Position numbers and translations under genes: made by a program
Shown here: positions 31,023 through 41,763 of the stretch, piece after piece
How positions within the stretch are numbered: position 1 is the first letter of the stretch
How the letters are laid out: the number at the start of each line of letters is the position of its first letter
Assembly: GCA_001600055.1 (NCBI GenBank)
Contig: BCIV01000001.1
Span: 310,001 to 374,000, forward strand
Source of the DNA: Filobasidium wieringae
Taxonomy: Eukaryota > Basidiomycota > Tremellomycetes > Filobasidiales > Filobasidiaceae
Direction: 5' to 3'
Length of the DNA: 64,000 nt
Notes under the pieces: model-generated
Databases searched by the model: none
What the model saw: only the letters and a program-made list of their open reading frames with translations
What the model was told of the DNA's origin: nothing

Positions 31023-31679
31023 CTATTCGGTCTCCCGTTTCTTCTCCTGTGCCCCCTCCGCCTGTCCCTCTTTGAACTCCAAGACGGCCTCCAACCCCGG
31101 TCTACTGCCCTGCACGGTCCCCCAAAGCGCATCCTCCCTGATGGTCTCCCTCATCACGACCAGCCTATCCGGAGCGTCCATCCCTCTCCCAATCGGCGCC
31201 GTCTTTCGGGAAACGGCATTACTATACGTCCCCGAAAAGTTGTTTGGGTCCGTATTACGCAGATCGCTCCATGGTAACGATTTGTTCGGGTTGTTCTTGC
31301 GGAAGAGGGAGACGGCGGTGGGTGATCGAGAGGGAAGGGAGGGATGAGAGAACCCTAATAACCTTTCATCCGAGATCGATCTGCTTCCCTTTAACGTCTG
31401 ACCGGATCCTTGTTGTGCCAGTTGAACGAGGGTATCGGTCTTCTGACCGGGCGTACCTCCTCTTTCCAACTGTCTAGCCGCGGCGTCACGTAGGGTATCG
31501 TCCCCTGCGGACTTGACGATCGTTTGTGAAAAGGTGGAGCTGACTATTTCCGAGAGGGAGCTGGGGGTTATAAAGGTCGATGCGGTGTGGTGCAGGTCAA
31601 CGAGGGTACGGAGGGATGAGGCGGGAAGACGACCACCGGGCAGTAGAGGGGCGAGGGTACGGGATGAGGAGGAGAACAT
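31023..31679 (-). CDS. Conserved-looking orphan, intronless, possibly mitochondrial
   Basis: Single exon of 218 residues, starting MFSSSSRTLAPLLPGGRLPA, a Ser/Arg-rich uncharged-negative start that would suit mitochondrial targeting. The body has no membrane helix and no motif I recognise: SSLSEIVSSTFSQTIVKSAG, then SRSPTAVSLFRKNNPNKSLP, then ...DAPDRLVVMRETIREDALWG. It ends in a charged tail (EGAQEKKRETE). Codon use is strongly C-ending like its neighbours, which supports a real, expressed gene. It is divergent from the PPT2 gene and one of only a few intronless genes here. Confidence 0.7.
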   Translation of the reverse strand: MFSSSSRTLAPLLPGGRLPASSLRTLVDLHHTASTFITPSSLSEIVSSTFSQTIVKSAGDDTLRDAAARQLERGGTPGQKTDTLVQLAQQGSGQTLKGSRSISDERLLGFSHPSLPSRSPTAVSLFRKNNPNKSLPWSDLRNTDPNNFSGTYSNAVSRKTAPIGRGMDAPDRLVVMRETIREDALWGTVQGSRPGLEAVLEFKEGQAEGAQEKKRETE

Positions 31680-31954
31680 TATGGTTTTGTGTGATCGTGG
31701 ATGTGAATGTGTGTTTTTAATCTGAATGAGAATGAATTGAAGTTGTTCAGGATCTCTAGGTCGCTTTTCTCACGCAGAGATGGGTTGTTGTTATTTCCAC
31801 CCCAACTTGAGTGGTGTATTTCCACCTGTAATCAATTCGTATCTCTACCATCGCCTCATCATCATATTCCTTTCTTATCAAAACTCACAATCGTAATCAA
31901 CGGTAACACATCACATCAGCTACTACAGCTACTACAGCCACTACACAGCCAATC
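31680..31954. promoter_or_regulatory. Divergent intergenic region (31023 gene / PPT2)
   Basis: 275 bases between two starts. Contains an ATCAGCTACTACAGCTACTACAG direct repeat just before the PPT2 ATG (part of the leader). Confidence 0.35.
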
Positions 31955-32744
31955 ATGATCGTTGGAATAGGAACAGACATCCTCCACATCCCTCGTCTGA
32001 AACAACTCATAGCCAAACGCGGCGCACCCGTATTAGCACGTCGGATCCTCTCCCCACGAGAACTCACCGAATTCAAAGCTCTCATCCGAGGGAAACTGGA
32101 ACTCGATCCAGAGTATGGCAATTCGACCCCCTCGAAGCGAGCCACAGAGGAGGTCAAGAGGGGGGACGGGTTCAAGGAGGTTACTAGTTTTAGGACGATC
32201 TTGAAGGGTTTGAATAGGAATGTGGAGAATGATTCGGTCGTTAGGTTCTTGGCGAATCGGTACGTCCTTTCCCCCGCTTTCTCTCTCACTGTTCGAATCT
32301 ATGTCTCACACCTCACACCACCTTGTTCACCTTGATGCTCCCAGATGGGCAGCGAAAGAAGCATGCTATAAAGCCCTCTACCCACTCTATACGACCCCCA
32401 CCACCTCATCCCCCAAGAACACCCTCTACAATCCACCCCTCTCCCCGATATCCAAAGAAACCCACGTCCCCTCTCTCACATGGAAATCGGTCGACCTTCA
32501 TTACGTACGTTCGAAACCGTTCCTCAGGTACACCTATGGGTATGGGAGCAAGACGGATTTGGAGAGGGATAGTAATGAGAGGAAGATGAGGATGCCTAAT
32601 CTACACGTCACGTTGAGTCATGATGGGGATTATGTGGCGGCTTTCGTCGTTGCGGAGGAAGAAGGGTCAGGCGGGAAGGGATCGTCTGAGGGAGGGAAGA
32701 ACGAGGGGGAGGGGAAGAATGGGAAGATGATCACTTATCGATGA
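31955..32744 (+). CDS. PPT2: AcpS-type phosphopantetheinyl transferase (mitochondrial ACP)
   Basis: Transfers phosphopantetheine from CoA to the mitochondrial acyl carrier protein. Exons 31955..32259 and 32345..32744 give 234 residues in frame. Signature motifs: MIVGIGTDILHIPRL (Asp of the Mg site in GTDIL), LARRILSPRE, FLANRWAAKEACYKAL (the WAAKEA motif with catalytic Glu), and LHVTLSHDGDYVAAFV (SHDGDYA motif). A linker between WAAKEA and SHDGD is expanded with Pro/Ser/Thr, and a Gly/Glu/Lys-rich tail follows. No clear presequence. Confidence 0.9.
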
Positions 32745-33085
32745 GGCATCGATACCTGGTCGATAATTACCTGATGATGATGACGTTGACGATGACGATG
32801 ACGATGATGATCACGACCTCCATACCTTCTCTCGAAACTCGAACATCGGGGTTTGCAAGTCGCGGGCGGGGTATTATAATAAGTTGTACACGACTAAGAA
32901 AACATATACACATGATATCGTATTAAGTGCCCGTCCTGTCCCGCTCAAAGGGGAGGGGGTCTTTGTCGTTTCAATTGCGTAAGGTTGTTTGACGGTCCAT
33001 GGCCGACTCGAACTTCTCCCGCCGGTCGCTAAACATGTCGTTTCGTTCGTATCCGTTTGAATAGCTCTATCGTTCTCCTTCAGCT
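32745..33085. other. Convergent 3' flanks with trinucleotide repeat
   Basis: 340 bases between converging stops. At about 32772-32815 there is an imperfect GATGAC/ATG repeat (GACGATGACGATGACGATGA). Nothing else gene-like. Confidence 0.45.
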
Positions 33086-34932
33086 TCATTCATCGATCAT
33101 CATCTCGATCCCACCCCTTAACAACCTGACAGTCTCGTCCGAAACCACCCCCGCTCTAGTATTGATCATCTGAGTGGATTCGAGCGGGGAGCTTCTCACG
33201 GGATTAGACGTCGCCCAGGAAGGTGTCGCACGAAGAGCAGTGGGGTTGGGGCGGGAAGAAGTAGCGGGCCAGGAGGGGGAAGGGGCAGGATGAGGGTTAC
33301 GACGGGCAAGTCCCCGAGCCGCTAAGAGACCTAGGAGATCGTCGTTGACCTCATCATCGTGTTCGTCTGCCTGAGAAGACATCGATCCGAATTTCTTTTT
33401 CATAGGGGAAGAGGATGGTGGGTTTGGAGGAGTGGATGTTTTGATATCAGCAAATGAGATCTATCCCGAATGAAAGCGTTTGCTATTCAGCTCTCTGTTT
33501 CGGCTGAGAACTGAAACTCGAAACTCACCTCCATGTTGACGTCCTGCTCAACGACGACCGAACGTGAAACAGTAGCCATCGTCACTCTCCCCCTCTCTTC
33601 TTCTTCCGTATCGCTCCCTCCACCACCATCCACCGTCCACTTCGGTCTCAACGGACTATCCACCCTGATCTTTTCCGACCGTACCAACCCTACTCCCGGA
33701 CCCGAACTCTCTAGCTCATTCACCTCTTCCAAAGCCTGCTCCCTTCTCCTCTTCTCATCCGATAATCGTCGTCGAGCGATAATGTCTTGTTTGTTACGAG
33801 CATTGTTCCATCCCGAAACCTTCATGGGAGGGGGAGGACCCGTCCTTCCAGGTTGACTGGGTGATTGACTATCCTTCTTCATCTCCTGTGATCCCAAGCT
33901 AGGTTTCGCCGCGCTGAAAGTCAACTTGGAATTCTGACTGCTATTCTGACTCGCCGTCTTTCTTTTCCTCTTGACCTGAGGGTTTCGGGGGGTGAGGACG
34001 TATTGAGCGGTCGGGTCGTTTTCATCGGTGATGACCGCGAGGGAAGAGAAATGGGTGGAACGACCGAGATGATCCGTCGAGCCGGAAGCGATTTGGGGTT
34101 TCTGAGGACTGATCTTGAGTTCAGTAAGAGGGGTGGACATGTCCTGTACCACTGTAGTCCCGCTGATCGCACGTTTGACACCCCGCTTGCGTCCTCCTAG
34201 AGCGGTCCTCTCCTTCGTTTGAACTCGAAGCATAGATCGTTCTTCTGTCTCCCTTATCCATCGTTCAGCTTGGTTCTCATCTTGAGGCAGCGCTCCCTTT
34301 TCTCGAATGACTTCCCAGGCCTTGCCTTGATCAGGCTGATTGACATGAGCGGGAGGGACAAGAGGTAGCCGGACCCTTCCTTTCGTTACATCTCGATGGC
34401 TCGCATAGCGTCTAGCGTATTGATTGAGGGTCGAAGTAGTAAGACTAGTAAGATGGAGGAAAGAAGGGGTTCGATAAGGTTTCGAAGCTAAAACATAAAG
34501 CTGAATGAGTTACGGACAACGGTAGAAGGACATGAACGCCGAGTACGTACAGGAAGGTCCAGGATCGTATTCTTCACCCAACAAAACAAACGGGATCCTT
34601 TCCACCCGGTTCCTCTCCAATTCCATAGCCTTGATCAACTGCCGCCCCCTTAGATTACCCATCGAGTTGAACACCCCGTCATTGGTCTCTTCCGGATAAT
34701 GACGAGTCTTCCTGGACGAACGCTCGGAGAAGGTTGAACACGGAGCGGGGGTTGTAAGAGGGGTAGTAGCGGTCATAGGTACTGAGTAGCATTCTGAGAG
34801 GTGGGGTTGGAGGGGAGCTGGTCGGCGGCGAGGTTTGACGTCGGTGGTTCTGTAGATTAGAGTAGTACAGTAAATGTCAACAACGGACGATGGAGGTCGT
34901 TCAGGCATGACTGCTTACTTTTCGACCGACAT
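33086..34932 (-). CDS. Unrecognised nuclear-type protein, 548 residues
   Basis: Four exons (34932..34919, 34849..34551, 34487..33529, 33460..33086) join in frame to 548 residues; the first codes only MSVE plus two bases. The protein is mostly disordered and charged: a region LIKAMELERNRVERIPFVLL GEEYDPGP, SLTTSTLNQYARRYASHRDV, a basic block (GRKRGVKRAISG), PRNPQVKRKRKTASQN and NKQDIIARRRLSDEKRRREQ, an acidic patch SDTEEEERGR, and a C-terminal helical LLGLLAARGLARRN. Several nuclear localisation-like clusters suggest a chromatin or cell-cycle protein, but I recognise no domain. Divergent from ERD1. Confidence 0.75.
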
Positions 34933-35428
34933 CTTTGTTTTGAATAGGAGGATCTTCACTGCATCGATATGGGCTTGACAGTGGATGAAGTGTGGAAGCT
35001 GGTATCAGGTGTGAAGGGATGTCGAAGGAAGGATGGTTGCAAGTTGCTGAAGTCGCTGAGGATATGAGTAACCACAAAGTATCACGCGATATCCGGTGGC
35101 TGGCTCAAACAACTTCCGAGCTGAGCCAGATCTCTTCCTGAACTTTACTCTGGGCAGGACGTGTGCCCTCCCTCATATACACCCAAGCACCCTGTACCCT
35201 GTGTACTCCACTCCAATAGCAAGTATGGATTCCTAGACTGGTCAGGGTACGCACCGTCGAGTGGTAATGAACACGACTTGTCGAGAAGAACGGGCAACAT
35301 AGCAAGAATCCCAGCGACTTTATTTACATTCCGACGTATACAGCATATCAACCATCCACCAAACGATAAAGCGACAAAGCTTCCTCGTCAATTAGAATTA
35401 GCTTCTCATAACCTCTCTCTACATCAAG
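34933..35428. promoter_or_regulatory. Divergent intergenic region (33086 gene / ERD1)
   Basis: 496 bases between divergent starts; several short open frames are shadows. No clear motif noted. Confidence 0.35.
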
Positions 35429-37615
35429 ATGGACATCGACTCCCCACCTTCAAACTCATACGACGACCTCCCTCTTACCCCGGCTCAACAAGCGGGTCAC
35501 ACGCACCTCAACCTACCTCACTTCTCAGCCAGTTATCCACTCCCCTTCCGTGTCCTCACGCTTATCGGTCTAGAGATCCTTCTCTGGGCTATCAATCTAC
35601 ATGTCCTCACCAGTCTCGGGGTGGATGCAGGAAGAGCTCTGGATTTGACCGAGGAGGACGAAGGGGGTTTATTGGATGGGGAAGATACATCCGAGCCTCA
35701 AATCCTCTTTGACGGGGACAGCTTGACGGGTGATCCGGAACCCTCGAGTAGTAGGATAATCAGGCTAGATAGTCCTTCGCCTACGACCACTCATATCCGT
35801 CGACAATCCCATTCCTACTCTCATCCTTATCGTCAAAAACGGACCCGGAAAGATCTACATGGTCCAATCTATTTGAGTTTCTTTGTATACTCCGGGTGGG
35901 TGTTGCTTGGATGGTCAGGGTTCAAGTATGTTAGTGAGATGGGAGGAGGGATGGATGGTGCTCGTTGGGTGTTGGTGGTCATCGCCGCAGGGATCGCTAT
36001 GGGTTTAGGATGGAGGAAAGGATTCATCGCTCGAGCGGAGAGGATGGGTTTACTTCGGTACGTCTGGACCCCTGAGCCTTCCGCTCTTCCTCCATCCACA
36101 TCAGTTGACAACCCTATACTTCTCTCGATACAGCTCGTTCAAACGGATCCTCTCTCCTCCAACCCAACACGCCCCTTTCTTCGCCGACGTGATTCTAGCA
36201 GACATAATAACCTCGTTCGCAAAGGTCTTGGGCGACCTGGTCATCTCCGGATCTCAAATCTACAACGGAGGGTTGGAAGATGGCCGAGTCAAGATGCACG
36301 GGATCGGGGGTTGGATCGGGTTGGGGATGGTCGCGTGAGTTCCGACTTGGCCATGATCTTTCTCTGTCTTTCCGAGGAAACTAACGAAACTGAAACGAAC
36401 CCCCCCGCTCCACTCACGCAGACTACCTTATCTACTCCGTCTACGTCAATGTATCCAAGAATACCTCCTCCCTCACCAAACCTCCACCCGACCTCTCTTC
36501 AACGCTCTCAAATACGCCTCGGCCTTTCCCGTCATCTTCCTCAGTGCGGCGCAGAGGAACGTGGTGAGGGAGGTCGCTAGTATCAAGGGGATGAGCGTGG
36601 AGGCTCTCGAGGAGGAAATGAGTGGGAGGGGAGGGAGGTGGTTTGGCGAGAGCAGGGTTTTCAGGTTATGGTACGTCCTGATCCTTGGTGATCGATTGTG
36701 GTGAGGCGATGGATCTGGGAGCTGATAGAGCTGCTGCTGCGTTTTAGGTTACTAGCGGTCTTGATCAATTCGATGTTCTCGTTCTGGTGGGACGTCAGTA
36801 ACGATTGGGGACTCTCGCTCCTCCAATCGTCCACCTGGTTTAAACCTCCTTTGAGCTTGGTACCATTGTCAAGGCCGGATACCCGTGGGAAGGTGTTCCT
36901 TAGGAACTTTAGACGGTTGGTCCGTTCTGTCGGGGCTTCGTTGGGGATCGGGAGTGAAGGTGGGGGGATGGAAGAGGAGGAATTCGAGTTGAGTGGGCAT
37001 CAGAGGAGTCCCTTTCCTAGTCCCGGATTGGGTGGTCACGGTCACACTCATGGTCACGAGAGGACGGGATCCCATTCGAACGGATCGGGACCGATTCATC
37101 TCTACCCCTCCAACCGCCGAACAAGCGGGTCTCAGACGATCAGACCGTCCGGTCCATTCGGTCTCCGCTCCCGTCTTCTCTTCCCGGACAACTTTGTCTA
37201 CTACCTTTTCGTACTGCTCGACCTCGTGCTCCGGTTCACATGGAGTTTGAAACTATCCAGTCATCTGCATACCATCTCCGAGATCGAGAGCGGGGTGTTT
37301 CTGATGGAGGCGTTGGAACTGGGGAGGAGATGGATGTGGGTCTTCTTACGTGTCGAATGGGAGGAGGTCAAGCGATTAGACGCGAGGGCGGCGGAGAGGA
37401 GGTTGTCTGGGCTGGAAGAGGTTACGGAAGGTGGCCATTCGGGATCGACGACGACGACCTCCAAGACGAAGACGCTGGCGGGACAGGGAGTGGCTCATGT
37501 GCATACCGGTGCCCAACCGCATGCCAGTGCTCTTACCGCACCGCATAACGGGCAGATCAATGGGTTGGGATTGGGTAATCTGGAAGGGGTGGATAGGAAG
37601 AGTGTTGTGAGGTAA
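35429..37615 (+). CDS. ERD1: EXS-domain membrane protein Erd1
   Basis: Golgi membrane protein of the EXS (ERD1/XPR1/SYG1) family, needed in yeast for retention of ER lumenal proteins and Golgi phosphate/glycosyltransferase recycling. Four exons (35429..36057, 36134..36334, 36422..36670, 36748..37615) give 648 residues in frame. Seen: several membrane helices (FRVLTLIGLEILLWAINLHV; LSFFVYSGWVLLGWSGF; RWVLVVIAAGIAMGLGW), FFADVILADIITSFAKVLGD, CIQEYLLPHQTSTRPLFNAL KYASAFPV, LLAVLINSMFSFWWDVSNDW and the EXS end with LDLVLRFTWSLKLSSH and EALELGRRWMWVFLRVEWEE. Extra inserts include a His-rich loop (GGHGHTHGHERTGSHS) and a Thr/Ser-rich tail. Yeast Erd1 is about 360 residues, so this is much expanded. 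Confidence 0.9.
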
Positions 37616-38010
37616 CGTGGGAGGTGCAACGAGGAGATGGAATAGATGTGTATATTTCCGAATGTGATCCCGCTGTGGCACGCTGCCCGTCTGCCTGCCT
37701 TCCGCCTGCCACCTGCCCCTGCCCTGCCCTGCCTGTGCCCTGCGTTGCCTCGCTGTGAACACGGTGAAACGAGCGATGGCGATGGTGACTGACCAAAGTG
37801 AGCGAGCGACGGTAACAATTCTGAACGTCATTCGAGGGAGAGAACGTCATCTTCGGAAGTAAATCGAGTGGGCGAGCGAGTAGCGATTCACTTGATATGC
37901 TCACTACCACCACATCTACAGCCATTACTGCGTCGACTACTCTCACTTCAATCCATCTCGCCTTGCCTCTTCATCGTTATCACCTATAATACATTCTTAT
38001 AAAATTTATA
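37616..38010. other. Intergenic (ERD1 / NR2C2AP)
   Basis: 395 bases between two plus-strand genes. Contains a CTGCC/CCTGC-rich pyrimidine-biased stretch at about 37683-37745 (CTGCCTGCCTTCCGCCTGCC) and AT-rich sequence (TATAAAATTTATA near 37998) just before the next ATG. Confidence 0.4.
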
Positions 38011-38908
38011 ATGAGTCTGAACCCAATCTCGCAGAAAGATATCGCCGTAACGTAAGCAATCACCTCTACCCCTGTACGAACTACGTCTTGACCGAACGCA
38101 ACACCTCGACAGCGTCTCTTCGACGTTCGACAAGGCTTCGAAAAAGGAGAACCTCTTGGATGGGAATAACGAGACTTGTTGGTCTTCTCAGCAGGTGAGT
38201 ACTTGATCCGTTTTTGACCACCTCATCCGCACGACCTTAGCCCTGACCCTGACCCTGACCCTGACCCTGACCCTGACCCTGACCTTGACCTGGATCTACC
38301 TTCCAGGGCCTCCCTCAATCGATATCCTTCAAATTCCCACGTCTGCTCCCCGTCTCCCATCTCGCTATAACTTTCCAAGGAGGGTTCTCGGGTACGACGA
38401 TGGAAGTCTGGATGGCCAGTCAACGACCTGGGAAGGAAGCCGAGCAGGCGGAATTGGGTTTGGTCTTTGGTGGGAAACTTTATCCTAAGGATTCTAACGG
38501 GGTGAGCTACTCGGTCAAGGGGAGATCGAGGTGGAGTGGGGAGCGCTGATTGTTCGGATTCATTTCATGGTGATTAGCGTCAAGTATTCGAGTAAGCACT
38601 TCCTCTTCCTCCCTCTCCCATATCCCCTTCCTTTCTAACCCCACCCCCACCCCTCTTCCCATCCTCCTCCCAGACTCCCAATCCCCGCAGCCCACGCAAA
38701 CACATTCCACCAAAAAGGCCTCACCCTCGAACCCCCATCCTCGAACCCGCTCTCCTCCTCCCCCTCGTCCACACCCGCCTCGGCCGAACAGGCGGAGAAG
38801 GATTGGCTGAGAGAGCTCAAGTTGGTTTTCGAGAAGAGCGCGGATCCTTGGGGCCGGATCGTTGTTTATGGGGTCGAGTTATTGAGTGATCATCGGGGGG
38901 AGTTTTGA
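38011..38908 (+). CDS. NR2C2AP: NR2C2AP/TRA16-like F5/8 C-type jelly-roll protein
   Basis: Small discoidin-like protein; in animals it binds the nuclear receptor TR4, the fungal role is unknown. Five exons (38011..38051, 38113..38194, 38307..38501, 38578..38591, 38674..38908) give 188 residues in frame. Matches along the family: VSSTFDKASKKENLLDGNNE, TCWSSQQGLPQSISFKFP, LAITFQGGFSGTTMEVWMAS, LYPKDSNGRQVFELPIPAA, LVFEKSADPWGRIVVYGVEL. A Ser/Pro-rich insert sits before the last strand. Exon 4 is only 14 nt. Intron 2 carries a CCTGAC tandem repeat. Confidence 0.88.
38242..38283. repeat. Seven CCTGAC hexamers inside an intron
   Basis: Seven perfect CCTGAC units followed by a variant CTTGAC, in intron 2 of the NR2C2AP gene, ending about 17 bases before the acceptor at 38306. 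Each unit contains CTGAC, the consensus branch-site sequence seen in many introns of this window. Confidence 0.9.
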
Positions 38909-39105
38909 TCAGGTGGAGGACAAGGGTGATGGGCAGGCAAGGATTCGGTTGTATTTCAGGTAAAAGTTGAAGGATATAGGGATGGATTCGGGTTGGTACA
39001 ACTAGACGGACTTTTTCTTCTCGATTACAAGCCGACAACAAATTTTCAATACAAAATCCCCAGTTCTAGGGGATAAAAGGTGGAGTAACACCAACCTTCT
39101 CCTGT

Positions 39106-39954
39106 TCATCGGATAGAAGACTGAGCACCCCTCAAAGCCAAATAGAGTTGTTCCTGCCCCGCGCCCTGAATTAGTAGAAAAATTGTCGTTCCAGATCAAC
39201 ACCTCAGCCACCCGATAGCGAGACTAGCCAAGGGGAGAGACTTACCATTCCTCTGATCACATCCCATACTTCTAACCCCCTGTAATGTAACTTTGTCTTC
39301 GGGTCCGTGTACTTTGCCGGTAGACCAGTTAGGTCGCAGTATTTTTTGGGTGGGAATAAGGAGGGGGGAGCGAGCGGGGTGAGGTCTGTGAATCAAAGCG
39401 ACGGTCAGTTAGAGAACGGGGATAGACGAAATGAAAAGCAAAGAGGAAGGGGAACGGACATGAGATGGTCTCCCTCTTAGAAACAACTTTCGGATCCACT
39501 TGTTCGACCTTGGGCGTGTTCTCCTCGCTAACCCCAGACCCATCTTCGAGCTTCCTCCTCTTCTCTCTAGCATTGATTAGATTCTGGGGAGGCCTTCCCC
39601 TTTTCCCCTTGACCGGACTGGTCGTCTGTCCCTCGGCAGGAGAAGGGGGGATGACAGGGGCCATCCCACGGGTCTGTTCGATCGTGATGATCTGTTTGAG
39701 TGTCTTTCGTTGACGAGAATGTTTCACTTTGAGGGTAGAGTAGTGTGGATTCTTGAAGGGGAGAGCGAGTTGTAGAAGGTCCATCTCTTTCATCGTCTGC
39801 AAAGTCGTCAAGATGCAGAACTGTAAGACTCAGATAAAAGGAGAAGAAGGGAAAGACTCACCTGGACCCCATCTGGTACGCTGTCCACTACAGATCTACG
39901 TGGAGGAACCTTCCGGGGGTTCGTCTCCTTTATTTGAGGTTTAGAATTCTTCAT
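39106..39954 (-). CDS. IES6: INO80 chromatin-remodelling complex subunit Ies6 (YL1-C domain)
   Basis: Nuclear subunit of INO80 that helps couple the Arp5 module. Four exons (39954..39862, 39796..39460, 39385..39246, 39165..39106) give 209 residues in frame. The N-terminal part has PFKNPHYSTLKVKHSRQRKT, a family-like block, then a basic linker (GKRGRPPQNLINAREKRRK). The YL1-C domain reads KKYCDLTGLPAKYTDPKTKL HYRGLEVWDVIRG, and the end GAGQEQLYLALRGAQSSIR matches the family's C-terminus. The donor of intron 2 is the weak GTCCGT. Confidence 0.9.
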
Positions 39955-40281
39955 CTTCGTCGAATTTTGATCGTTTTCGAAACCGAGAAGGACGGAAAAA
40001 GTTTGAATTCGATTTAGGTCGAGGTCGATGAATCAGGTTGGATATGCTCAACCATTTTGCTTCCGCTCATCAGGCGACGTTTGCATCCGCTCAATTGGGA
40101 GGTTATGACTAAATACCCGAATCGTTTCCTCGACTTTTTTGGAAACGAGAAATCGTTCAGGAATCGTTTCAGATCTCGATTTCGGAGAAAGTGGAACGAT
40201 GTCGCTCTGTTTTAGGAACTCGTTGGGTGTCATCCCACGAAGATCGATTGGGTGAGTTCCCTTGCACCGTCTCGATGTCGT
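39955..40281. promoter_or_regulatory. Divergent intergenic region (IES6 / hydrolase)
   Basis: 327 bases between divergent starts. Two AACGAGAAATCGTTC/GGAATCGTTT-like stretches (about 40120-40165) give short inverted repeats. A GTGAGT at 40252 could be a donor of a leader intron for the downstream gene. Confidence 0.35.
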
Positions 40282-41513
40282 ATGCTCCTAACCATTCCCG
40301 TTAGTATCCAAACCATCCGGACCTACTCCTCATCGTTGACGCCGACAGACACCGTCCCCCTCTCTTTCGACCATGTTTCAGCTACGGGTGAAGGCGTCAA
40401 GTCGGATCAGAGCTTGGTCATCTGTCACGGTCTATTCGGTTCTAAACAGAACTGGAGGAGTTTGAGTAAAACGTTATCAAAGGCTTTGAAGATGCAGGTC
40501 TTCGTTCTCGTTCGTCTTTTGTTCATCCTTCTTCCCCGATGATCGTGGTTATTGATTTCATTCTCGAATGTCTCATCGGGCTACATAGGACTTGAGGAAC
40601 TCCGGTCACTCGCCTCATCGAGCACCACACGATTATTCTCACATGGCAGCGGACGTATCCAATTTCCTCTCCTCCCAAAATCTTCATAGTGGAGTCAATC
40701 TGATGGGTCATAGTATGTGAGTCCCGCTCGTCCTACTCTCGTCCATCTGATGTTCCCTTATGTGCCCTGATGACGACTGATCATTTGTAACTTTCATATG
40801 GCTATAGGGGCGGGAAAGTCGTCATGGCCCTGGCGCTCAATGAGGCTTACAATACCCCGTTGAGGACATTGATCAGTGTGGATATGGCTGCTTCCCGTGG
40901 GAAGATCTCTCCCGAGTAAGTCGTCCTCTTTCTCTCTGTCTCTTTTTACCGAGTCGGACAAGTACGAACCAACCTCCCCCCTCTTTCCGTAAAACAGATT
41001 CGCCCAATATGCAAAAGCAATGATGCTTATAGAAAAAGCTGGACTGAAGAGCAAATCGGAGGCGGACAAGATGTTAGCGGAGACCGAACCTGTACGTCCC
41101 GGTCCAAGGCGTTCTCACGTGCCAAGAGAGAGTGTACTAAATGTGTTCTCGTTTCTACCGTTCACTTCGCCCATTTACAGGTCCTCTCCGTCCGTCAATT
41201 CCTCCTAACAAACAGCCTGATCGACCCTCTCACCAAAACCCTCAAATTCCGAATCCCACTCGATATCCTACAATCCTCCATCCCAGCGATCGGGGATTTT
41301 CCCTTTGCCCCGGGATCCGTTCAATGGGACGGACCCGCTCTGGCGCTGAAGGGAAAGAAGGCGAGGTACATTACGGAGAGGAACGAACCCGTTTTGAAGG
41401 AGTTTTTCCCTAAGGTTAGGGTCGTGGGGTTGGACACTGGTCATTGGGTTCATGCGGAACGACCGGCCGAGTTTGTGGAGCTCGTCAAGGAGTTTGTGGA
41501 GAAGAAGGAATGA
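40282..41513 (+). CDS. IMO32: Mitochondrial alpha/beta hydrolase, Imo32/ABHD11 type
   Basis: Five exons (40282..40497, 40589..40716, 40808..40915, 40998..41091, 41181..41513) give 292 residues in frame. Start MLLTIPVSIQTIRTYSSS looks like a presequence. Family blocks: VICHGLFGSKQNWRSLSKTL (oxyanion HGLFG), DLRNSGHSPH, HDYSHMAADVSNFLSS, the nucleophile elbow LMGHSMGGKVVMALAL (Ser of GHSMG), SVDMAASRG, LLTNSL, and the catalytic His in LDTGHWVHAERP. Donor of intron 1 is weak (GTCTTC at 40498); splicing six bases later would add Val-Phe and fit the family as well. Confidence 0.87.
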
Positions 41514-41763
41514 GGATGGGAGATGTGGTTGTTTAGATGCGCGTTTCTTGCATTGAGGAAGGAGGGGGAGGTGGTTGTATTGATCACATAGATGCTTGTT
41601 AGGTTTGATGTTCACAAGATAGGCAATGAGAATGCATGGGTAGAGGGGCAGGGTACGGATTAAGAAAGCAGACTCTCACACAGGAAGCCGTAATGGTCAG
41701 GTAAGATGCGCAGAAAACCATCATGCCCAAAAGATAAGATAGTACAGATCTGACCCAGTGGGA

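Noticed and set aside
38242..38283. Telomeric repeat or internal telomere.
   Set aside because: Only seven CCTGAC units, inside an intron of a conserved gene and not a known telomere sequence; kept as a microsatellite.
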